The notes under the pieces are model-generated. The model searched no databases, had not been told where the DNA came from, and was given only the letters and a program-made list of their open reading frames with translations. A stretch of DNA of 64,000 bases from Pollenia angustigena. Taxonomy: Eukaryota > Arthropoda > Insecta > Diptera > Polleniidae. The translations under genes and the position numbers were made by a program. Below are positions 55,738-64,000 of this stretch, one piece after another; position 1 is the stretch's first letter, and each line of letters starts with the position of its first letter. The stretch lies in assembly GCA_930367215.1 (NCBI GenBank), contig OV884058.1:220080208-220144207 (forward strand), written 5' to 3'.

Positions 55738-56470
55738 TAAATTTTAAGGGCCGATGTTGAATGTGAACCACACCTAAACGTCAAGCTTTTTCTGCATTTC
55801 ATTTGACATTTCTCAATCTCAAACTTACTCAATTTGAACCATGGAAAGATAAACAATCGTGCAACGCGTTAAAGTTATTCAGGCTTATTATGAAATTGGG
55901 CGCTCAAATTAAAATGTATATCGTGCACTTCGTGATCTTTTCGGTCAATTTAATCATCCAATTGTGCGTACAATCGGAAAAATCGTGCAAAAATTTTACC
56001 AGTGCATGCTGGTACAGCTCGTTCTGCAGAAAATATTGCTGCTGTTCGCGATAATGTGGCTGAAGAGCCGTCCACCTCAACTCGTCGTCGTGCCCAACAA
56101 TTGCACCTCTCACGCTCGTCGTTGATGAACATTATGCATAAAGACTTGCATTTACACGCTAATAAGGTGCAAAACTAAAGCCTTTTGACCATTCCAAACG
56201 TCGTCAATGGTCAGTATGGTGGCAAGAAATGGAAACATGTGTTATCTCACGTAGTGGCGATGTCAATTGGCCGCCAAGATCATGTGATTTGACACCGTTG
56301 GACTTCTTTCTTTGGAATTATTTGAAAGAAAAGATTTGGCCGTTATTTTGTTCCATACATAATTGAACCATTCCAATATTATTAGAATAAAAAGAAATGA
56401 CAATAATTTCCTAAATAATTTGTGGTTTATTAAAAATCAACATTGGCCCTTAAACTATAACCACCCTTTA
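55738..56470 (+). pseudogene. Mariner-type element A, copy on plus strand
   Basis: The 5' TIR is truncated ('ttttaagggccgatgttga') and the 3' TIR complete ('tataaccaccctttag'). 'MER-TIVQRVKVIQAYYEIG' (55840), 'VYRALRDLFGQFNHPIVRTI' and 'GKIVQKF' give the N-terminal HTH domains, then a linker with 'RSAENIAAVRDNVAEEPSTS'. The catalytic domain is deleted until 'VISRSGDVNWPPRSCDLTPL' and 'DFFLWNYLKEK' (56238). Stop at the fourth codon. It keeps DNA-binding and TIR parts but no catalytic core. Confidence 0.85.
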
Positions 56471-57170
56471 GTTTGTTAAAACAGAAGTTGGTGAATTTGG
56501 CCGTAAATGTTGTAAAAAGCCAGTTTCCACACTTAGCGGAGATTTGTTTTGATGAAAATAAGACCCTTGACCGACCATATGATACTCCACACCATTATTT
56601 ACATAAGCGAAAGTTCTTACCGATACTTAAATTTCTGAACACTTAGGGAAGGGTTTTTTTTTTTTTTTAATAAAGGAATGGCTATTTAACGCAGTACTTG
56701 AATTACAGTGTTGCCAGTGGATTTTTCAAAAAAAAAAAAAAAAATACCTACACATGCTAAAAAAAAATCCGATTTTTCCCTACACGTTAAAAAAAATATC
56801 CACTACAAAAATCGCTACGCATTTTTATCTTTAAATATAAGAGAAACAATAAGTTATAAAAAAATAAATTTTATTCGAATATGTAGATTAAAGCTTTGAC
56901 ATAAAATAACTATAAAACTAAAAAAAATAATATATATGGGAGATTTCATGTCAAGTGACCCAATTTTTAAATCGATGTCTTCCGATTTGGGTGATTTGCA
57001 CCAAGGTTAGTCCTATTTGATAGTAGCTTACACACAAATTTTCATCAAGATCGGTCAAAAAGTTAGAGGGGATCAACGTTTGACATTTTGGCCAAAAAAT
57101 CAAGTTTTAAATTTAAAGAAAAAAATAAAAAATAAAAAAAAAAAAATTTTTCAAAAGATTGATCAGATAG
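56471..57170. other. AT-rich spacer with poly-A runs
   Basis: 'catgtcaagtgacccaattt' and 'catcaagatcggtcaaaaag' (56948-57065) look like part of a repeat, but no second copy is in the window. No gene. Confidence 0.4.
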
Positions 57171-57178
57171 CTATCTAA

Positions 57179-58133
57179 CAGTGTTCGAAAATAAACAGTA
57201 CATAATTTAACGTTCGGCTCACACACCCAGGAACCATGTCTATTTTTTTAGTGATTGTGTAGACATACACAACCCTTAATAACGTTCGTAACTATTTTCA
57301 AGAACATTATATAATGTTCGGTTCTTCGTTAAAAAACAGAACAATTGTAGTGATACTGTAGACAAACATCCCAGTAAAAAATGGAGCTTCCAACGAAGCA
57401 GGTTTGTAAGGGAGAAACATAAGAGTTGCGCTTACCATTGCGCATACGGAAGACATGAATTTTATATGGCGAGTTCCCACTTTGAAGCAATACATTTTTG
57501 ACACATGAAGCGCATTATTCAGCTCATAAAAAAATTGTTTGGATGTAACAATCAGCTTTACACACTGAATGTTTTGATACATTTATTTTTTAGTATTCTC
57601 CCTTACAAACCTGCTTCGTAGTAAGGGAAATGCCGTAGCACTTGAAATGTTATTTTTTTGTATAAAAGTTGTTGAGAGTTTTTTCACTTACTTTACTGCA
57701 TTTCTGTATGTCTTATTGCGTAGCGCATAATTGTGCGCTTATTTTGTTAAATGTACCATAAGTGCTTCGCAAAATGATAAAATTTTTTATTGGGATTATA
57801 TTTTAATGTTCTATAATGTTTTTTTCGTGTGTGTATTTTGTTTTTGTAAAAAATGTTTGGTTTTTTTTTTATCAGCAAAAAGCGACGAACCGAACCGAAC
57901 ACATTGAAGTTCGTGGATTTTCAAAAAAAAAAAAAAAAAAAAACCGAACGGAATCACATCTTTTGTTGAGTTTGATAAAAACAGTAATATTTTTGTGTTC
58001 GAAAGATGACTAACAGGAAAACGTTATTTTTTTTAATGATTTTCTACACAAACACTATTAGCGTTTGTGTTTTCTACAAATCTACCGAACCGAACATTAA
58101 GAAACGATATTTAGTGTTTATTTTCGAACACTG
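57179..58133. mobile_element. Non-autonomous hAT-type element, copy 2, with nested MITE
   Basis: 'cagtgttcgaaaataaac' and 'gtttattttcgaacactg', flanked by perfect 'ctatctaa' (57171-57178 and 58134-58141). Homologous to 8383-9037 over its length except for the insertion at 57370-57794. Confidence 0.9.
57370..57794. mobile_element. CCCAGTAAAA-family MITE, intact, AT target duplication
   Basis: 'cccagtaaaaaat' and 'attttttattggg', flanked by AT (57368-57369, 57795-57796). The hAT copy at 8383 shows the empty site 'acaaacattaca'. This copy also supplies the empty site for the MITE nested in 31361-32377. Confidence 0.85.
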
Positions 58134-58143
58134 CTATCTAATA

Positions 58144-58580
58144 CTATGTTCACACTTGGGTTCTTAAACGCGTTTAAGCAGCTCGAACGTGATTAAGCTC
58201 TAATCACTTCAAAATCGAGATGATTGCCCATACTTTGAAGTGATTTGTGATGATTAAAACTAAATCACTTCATAAACCACTCCACTGAACATACCTCAAA
58301 CTGAGTGTAACGTAGAATCGCCAACATGATCGTGTACCACCAGCCACGCTTTCTGCTTAATGTTTTTATTTTTTTCTTGAAGAATTCATAAATTTTCACG
58401 ATTTCACCATTAAAATGATTAAAATAATCTTCTGATAACTTTATAAAAGCATTTTTATCCATTTTTAATACTTTAAATAAATATAAATTTGTTTGTTATG
58501 TTTTTTTCTTAATCATCTCAAATGTAGTGTGAACAGCTTTGATTAACTAAATCAACATTTTGCTTAAACGCGTTTATCTT
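58144..58580 (-). mobile_element. GTTCACACT-ended repeat, second copy
   Basis: 'atgttcacacttgggttctt' at the left and 'gtagtgtgaacagctttgat' plus 'cttaaacgcgttta' at the right. A minus-strand frame of 65 codons (58462-58265), 'MDKNAFIKLSEDYFNHF...', overlaps the region that is also conserved at 53130-53330, but no domain is recognised. Confidence 0.65.
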
Positions 58581-60027
58581 AAAAGTGGTATCCAAAGTAC
58601 GGTATATACGGATTTTCTTGAATCAAGTTAAGAAAAATTGATTCAACAACGGATTATTCAAATGTGCAATCTTAACTCATCCATATTTAATCCCGAAATC
58701 GTACTTGAAATAATCCGAAAATAAGATTAATTTAATTTAAACTAAGATTGAATCAATCTCAAAATGCACTTAGTTCAAGTATTATTGAAATGGTTTAATC
58801 TCGAATTCGTACTTGAAATAGTCCGAAAGTAAAGTTAGATTGATTCTACCCTAAAACACATCCCAGAGACGGAAGAAAAAGATTAATTTGATTGATTTAT
58901 TATCCGATTTACACCTTACAGAAATTTAATTATCAAACAACAGCATCATGCCCGACAAGCTTTCTACTTTTAAATTGTAAATATTGAAGTTTGAAATCTA
59001 TATAATAAGAAATGCTTAACTGGCAACACTTTGTAATAATATGTTATCATCTTAAGTTGAATAATAAGAAGAATGAAATAAAGTGTTTTACTCTGTATTT
59101 TGGAATCATCGAAGTTGCATGTGATTTTCTTGTCTCTGTTTTATAATCGTAAGCTAAAGTTGGGTTAAGGCTGCTACACAAATTGACTCTAATTAGACAA
59201 ATTTGTATTAATATTTTTTAAAATAAAGCTTGAGGTCTCTTTTTTTTATAAAAAATATTAAATTTATATAATACAATATTTCGGTACTCCGTTGTGTGCC
59301 TTCTTCGGTATGCCGAAATAAATTGAATATTTTTTTTTAGAAAAAAGAGACATCAAGCTTAATTTAAAAAAAAAATTTTGCTAAATAGGAACTTTTGCTG
59401 TTGAATTTACTTTTTAAGCTTGGAAATAATGTATTTTTTTCTTCTTGTTCTGTTGTTTCTACACAAGACAAACAAATCGTGTTTTATTTACTTGTGTAGT
59501 GTAGTGTATACAATAAACTTTGACATACACAAGCGTATGCTATCATAAAGAATACAATGGCGAGAGATTAGGCTACTAAGCATTGGATAATGAAACGATC
59601 CAATTTTTAAAATACTGAAGTGTTTCTTTTTGTCTTAAACTAATTAAAAAAGTCTAAAAACCGGTTGTTCGAGCCGAAGTTTGAAAGAAAAAACCGAAAA
59701 CGGTTTAAAAAAAGCCACAAAGATTTTTTAATTTGATAACTTGGAAAATAAATCTATATATAGTCTAAAGCTTTTATGCAATTTGGGGGAGTTATGCAAT
59801 TTTGTATTGCAAGTCTAAACCCAGCCCATATTTTTGTTTATATCTTCAATTCTTTACGGTCGACTGTTGTATTTTTTTTTCTAAATATACATAGTGCTCC
59901 ATAGTTACTTTGTAGATATAAAAGAAATCTTTTTACAATTTTGACTTCTTCATTTTTTTTTTACATTTTGTCGTACAAATGTCACGTTAAGTCGCAATGG
60001 AAATGCCGATTTTTTTAATTTAAGTTA
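58581..60027. other. Spacer with short tandem and hairpin features
   Basis: 'cgtacttgaaatartccgaaa' units at about 58698 and 58808 form a ~109-bp tandem pair. A hairpin at 59219-59368 has arms with 'aagcttgaggtctctttttt' mirrored around 'tttcggta...taccgaaat'. No gene. Confidence 0.55.
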
Positions 60028-60952
60028 TCGGGTGATTTTTTAAGAGCTATAGGAAAGTTTAAAAAAACACATAAAATTCAGAAAAATGCATGAAATCTTT
60101 ATTTGAATCGATAATACGGTCCATATAATCTAATGTTTGGAGATTATTTCATGCAAATGTTGACCGTGACTGCGCCTCAAATGGTCCATCCGCTTAGTCC
60201 AAGTTTGGCATACTCTTTCCAACATTTCGACCGGTATCTCATGAATAAATGCTTCAATGTTATCTTCCAATGCGTCAATTGAAGCGGGCATGTGTGTATA
60301 GACATGAGCTTTAACATAGCCGCACAAAAAATAGTCTAAAGGCATTAAATCGCACGATCTAGGCGGCCAATTGACCGGTACCGAACGTGAAATAAAATGT
60401 TCAACGAACTCGCCTCTCAATAAGTCCATTGTTAAGCGTGCTGTGTGCCATGTGGCACCGTCTTGTTGAAACCACATGTCATGCAAGTCAAGCTCTTGCA
60501 TTTTGGGCAAAAAAAGTTGGATATCATCTCACGGTAGCGCTCACCATTCACAGTTACGTTACGATTCGCATCATCTTTGAAGAAGTACGGTCCAATGATG
60601 CCACCAGCCCATAAACTGCAACAAACTGTGACTTTTTCTGGATGCATTGGTAGCTCTGGCAATGCTTCTGGCTAAATTTCACTCCAAAATCGACAATTCT
60701 GCTTATTAACGTACCCATTGAGCCAAAAATGAGCTTCGTCGCTGAACACAAGAAGCGCGCGATGGACTTTCTTAACAGAGCACGCATTTTGATAATAAAA
60801 TTCAATAATTTGCAAGCGTTGTTCGTTTGTAAGACGATTCATGCTTAAATTATAGACCAAACTGAAGATGTTTGACAGTGAAACAAAACACGAAACGTGC
60901 GTCTGCTGTTCAAAACCATTGTTGCCAAAAAGATAATAGCTAAATATCACGG
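60028..60952 (-). pseudogene. Mariner-type element B, copy 3
   Basis: The 3' side TIR 'tcgggtgattttttaagagc' follows TA; the other end is damaged ('ctaaatatcacgg'). Frames: 'MNRLTNEQRLQIIEFYYQN' and 'SVKKVHRALLVFSDEAHFWL' (with an internal deletion), 'VCCSLWAGGIIGPYFF', 'MWFQQDGATWHTARLTMDLL' and 'SCDLMPLDYF', ending 'RRSHGQHLHEIISKH'. 'CHTA' is changed to 'WHTA' and the frame is broken three times. About 925 bp instead of about 1.27 kb. Confidence 0.85.
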
Positions 60953-62117
60953 TTATTCGAACCGGATTGTAATAGAAATAGTCGAAATCCCGGTTTTTAA
61001 AATTATGCTTTTTTGTATATGTCGAATATTTGATAACTCTAGTTTTAATATTTCTATCTAAATAAAGGAAATGCATGTTATGTTTAATTATGCTGTATAT
61101 TGTTACAGTTTATGTTTCAAACTTTAATTATGAATATCGTTGATACCATATAAAACAGATGGATACAGAGAATAATATATAAAACTTTGTTTATTTATTA
61201 CATTTACATAAAGAGCAGCAATAAATTAATTACACACATACACACACCTGTTCACACGTATATAAGCTTACCCAGCCAGGGAAATAAGGAGTACGAATGA
61301 ATTCTTAAAGGCCTCTGTACTCCTTCTTTTGGATATACAAGGACGCTCCATTCCATACTCATATAATTTTAACACACGTTGTCATTACGGAGAAGGCCTT
61401 TCGCTCTCGCTTCTTAAGCAGATGCATAAGAATGGCAACGGGATAAGAAAAAAGAATTATTTCGCTTTTGCTTGTGCAAAAACACTTTAAAAAAATATTT
61501 TGTGGAATGTGTATATTATCTTTTATAACAAAGAGCTGAGGCATTCTTAAGCAGTAAGAAACGAATAGTAATTGATTCAAAAATAAATTTTAAAGCAGGC
61601 CTTTTAAAAGGCCTGAAGTAAGAAGGTCTTCTGAGTTTTCCCTCTGGATACCTGTATACATCCCTATGAAACTATTTTTTTTCCATGTATGCAAATAATT
61701 AATATTACGTTTGTATGAATGTCTAAAAGTATTTTACATATCTTTACAGCAATGCATATAATAATTAATAGATTTATGAGAATTATGTTAAAAGGATTTA
61801 AATGAAATAAACTTAAGACTGTGGAAATTTCTGTAATCTTTACGAATATAAATGAAAAAGCATTTGTTTGTTCTCTATAGACTCCCCTCAAATTGTCGCA
61901 GTAATTTCCTGATTAGTTGGAGCTTAACATGTATTGTTTATTTTCGAGTGGGCGTGGCACTTCTCATACAAAGGCAATAAAAATTATAATAAATGAACGA
62001 TAACAGTAAAAGTTTCAAATTTAGAGCAAAAATTTTGGTTATCAAAAAAAAAATATCTGTCAAAAAGTAGACTGACTTTGAATTTCCAATACAAAGACTA
62101 TATTAGGGATGCCTCCG
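60953..62117. other. AT-rich spacer with a possible inverted-repeat element
   Basis: Loose termini 'ccagggaaataaggagtac' (61277) and 'ttttccctctgg' (61638) and the perfect palindrome 'caggccttttaaaaggcctg' (61588). A 'gagtgggcgtggcac' repeat block lies at 61948. Open frames here show no domain. Confidence 0.4.
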
Positions 62118-62120
62118 TAA

Positions 62121-62417
62121 GTCTAAGTTCATACGGCTCATGTCTTATTGACAAGTTTCTTCCTTTTTCTTCTTTGAACATGAATTGGCGTTCAAATGTT
62201 TCATGTCATGTTGACGACATGTTTTTTATTTTGTATAGTCGTGCGTATGCATGTGTGCTTATTTGATATTGAAAACAATAACAAAATGAAGCAACGAATG
62301 AAAAAGCAAAACGTAAAGACAGTACATGCATCTGTGTACTCGTTTCTTTTCTCCTCGTCCCTCTCGCCTATAAAGTAACAATCAGGTCAATAAGACATGA
62401 GCCGTATGAACACAGAC
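62121..62417. mobile_element. MITE with TAA duplication, abutting the next element
   Basis: Arms of about 30 bp ('gtctaagttcatacggctca' and 'gagccgtatgaacacagac'), TAA at 62118-62120 and 62418-62420. The right TAA is also the left target duplication of the following element. Confidence 0.8.
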
Positions 62418-62420
62418 TAA

Positions 62421-62862
62421 TGGCCGTTTTCTCATTACACGATTATCTCTTATCCCAACGAAAAACTGCACATTAAAGAAATTTGGTTTTCTCAATGTCT
62501 AATTTGCTAATACTCTGTCGCAAAGCTAACCAGCACTCATCTGCCAATTAGTTATTTTCTCTTTATTTGCCGTACAGATAAATTCAATCAGCTGACTCCC
62601 AGCTTTAACATGTATTTTGAGAGGTGTTGCCAGCTGAAAATAATGTTTTTTGTAACAGACAGTTTATCGCTCTAAGGGCCATTATTATAACTTGGCGTTA
62701 GCTGTTATCCGACAGTTAACAGACGCTTTTTGACAGATAACACATTATTATCTGTCAATTTAATCTTAACTTTAGCTTACTTCAAGTTGTAATAATGGCC
62801 CTAATAAATTTTTGTTGACATTAAGTAACAGCCAGTTTATCGATACATTGAGAAAATGGCCA
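62421..62862. mobile_element. TGGCC-ended MITE, copy 2, TAA duplication
   Basis: 'tggccgttttctcatt' and 'gagaaaatggcca'; TAA at 62418-62420 and 62863-62865. Reverse-complement homologue of 34191-34530, interrupted by the MITE at 62686-62801. Confidence 0.85.
62686..62801. mobile_element. Nested MITE with TAA duplication, confirmed by empty site
   Basis: 'gggccattattataactt' and 'aagttgtaataatggccc', TAA at 62683-62685 and 62802-62804. The homologue at 34191-34530 has the uninterrupted site near 34240. Ends are related to the MITE at 13860. Confidence 0.85.
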
Positions 62863-62887
62863 TAAGAGTGAACTTTTTAAATTTAGT

Positions 62888-63297
62888 ATATTTTTTTTTA
62901 TATGGGCAATTCTGAAATTTGGCAGCTGCCACAAAAGCTAATTCCGATTATTTGAAATGGAGCACTTTACGAATGAAAAGTTATTACAAAAATTTGAAAC
63001 GATATACATACTGAGACCGCTTGCAAACTTCGAAGAAATTTCTATCGAGAAAGAGCATCTAGTGTATTAGCCATTCGAAGAGTGGTCAACCAATATGAAA
63101 AAACTGGGTCACTTATGAACAACAGTAAGGATCTGGTAGGTCTCTTGAAAACAATGCTGCTGTAAACAATAGTTTAAAACGTAATAGTTAACGGAACCTA
63201 TTTGTAAAAATATTTTTAATATCTCAAAAAAAAAAACTGTTTTTTTTATGTTAACATTAAAATCACACCTCAATTTATGGATACCCTATAAACTTTT
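62888..63297 (+). pseudogene. Mariner-type element C, N-terminal copy
   Basis: 'MEHFTNEKLLQKFETIY' from 62957, then in another frame 'CKLRRNFYRERASSVLAIRR' with 'VVNQYEKTGSLMNN', the HTH pair of a mariner-type transposase. The catalytic domain is deleted. The 3' region 'ggaacctatttgta' and 'aaaatatttttaatatct', with an end 'ttatggataccctata', matches the 3' side of 14764-15323 in reverse. Together the two copies cover opposite halves of one family. Confidence 0.7.
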
Positions 63298-64000
63298 ATT
63301 ATAGCGAAGCGCACCGGGCTAAGCTGGAAATTTGCAAAAGGCACAATGTTAAATATTATTATAAATAATGTATGTAAAGAACGAACAATAATTTCCAAAC
63401 TATTATGGACATTTTACGACTTTATTTTAAAGACAATGATACTAGATATATTTATATATCGAGGATTATTTTTCAAATAGTGCTATCTGCAATTTTTCAA
63501 AAATGTGTTTTTTATAGAAAAATAAAATTTCCGAAAACGTTTTTTTTTTTCAAAAATATTGTATTGTGCTATCTAACGTTAACACACGTTTTTTTTTTTT
63601 TTTTTTTTTGTAAAAAAGTGCTATCTACATAAAAAATATTATATTAAAATGATAAAAATTGTTATTACAAAGTACATATATTATACACCAAAGGGTTGGG
63701 AACTGTGTCTAGATTTCATAAACTTATATAATTTTAAAATTCGTTGTAGAATTTTTACGGAAAAACTGCAAAAAATTGGTTTAAGTTTTTGTAGACAATA
63801 TAAATTAGAATTCATGCAATAACATCTTTGTTAGCTAATATTATGTAATGAAATTTTACAAGTGAATACATTTTTTAATGCTTAATACAAACCAGCTCAA
63901 AATTTTATTAAACTTACAAAACGAATCCCACAATTCCCAAAAAAACAGTCGAAAATTCCCAAAAATTAATGTTTTTTTAGAAATATAATGGGTACCAAGC
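63298..64000. other. AT-rich end of window
   Basis: 'tatagcgaagcgcaccgggc' at 63302 repeats the 43347 motif. Long T-runs at 63540-63555 and 63590-63610. No gene. Confidence 0.45.

Overview
The window looks like AT-rich, non-coding, intergenic or intronic DNA from a fly, probably a calyptrate or related dipteran. The reasons are its very high A+T, the many Tc1/mariner relics of a kind common in flies, LINE and Penelope-like fragments, the widespread dipteran repeat block with 'attctgggtcctta', and short GT-AG introns. Species assignment is inference. I see no intact host gene, no rRNA or functional tRNA gene, no CRISPR array and no bacterial-type operon. The best candidate for host coding sequence is one short exon-like segment (5403-5494, minus). 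A broken open frame of unknown origin flanks the element at 2826-4166.

Layout. 1-1569: foldback elements whose arms carry a tRNA-like (Pol III A/B-box) module. 2598-4260: a decayed reading frame split by a 1341-bp modular foldback element with a 9-bp target duplication. 4868-5330: LINE RT relic. 7034-9480: MITEs, including one with an empty-site copy elsewhere in the window, and a hAT-type element. 9776-10687: mariner relic. 10782-13769: a 2988-bp near-palindrome with 8-bp target duplication and ~161-bp minisatellite units in its arms. 11859-16664 and 16665-21867: a recent, nearly identical tandem duplication that starts inside that palindrome. 22777-24042: mariner-type transposase pseudogene. 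26590-27060: LINE RNase H relic. 27592-29356: element with a perfect 36-bp TIR, 5-bp target duplication and a RAG1/Transib-like transposase C-terminal remnant. A second relic of the same protein with an intron lies at 39508-39840. 31361-39480: nested MITEs and motif-array repeats. 40877-44402: a LINE split by several insertions. 47503-48287, 55738-56470, 60028-60952 and 62888-63297: more mariner relics. 51338-51700: Penelope-like RT. 52607-53953 and 57179-58133: hAT elements with perfect 8-bp target duplications. 62118-62865: two abutting MITEs plus one nested inside.

Together this is a graveyard of layered transposable elements, not a gene neighbourhood. Target duplications, terminal inverted repeats and, in several cases, an uninterrupted homologous copy elsewhere in the same window allow precise boundaries and insertion order. 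All transposase and RT frames seen contain stops, frameshifts or internal deletions, so all would need proteins supplied from elsewhere to move.
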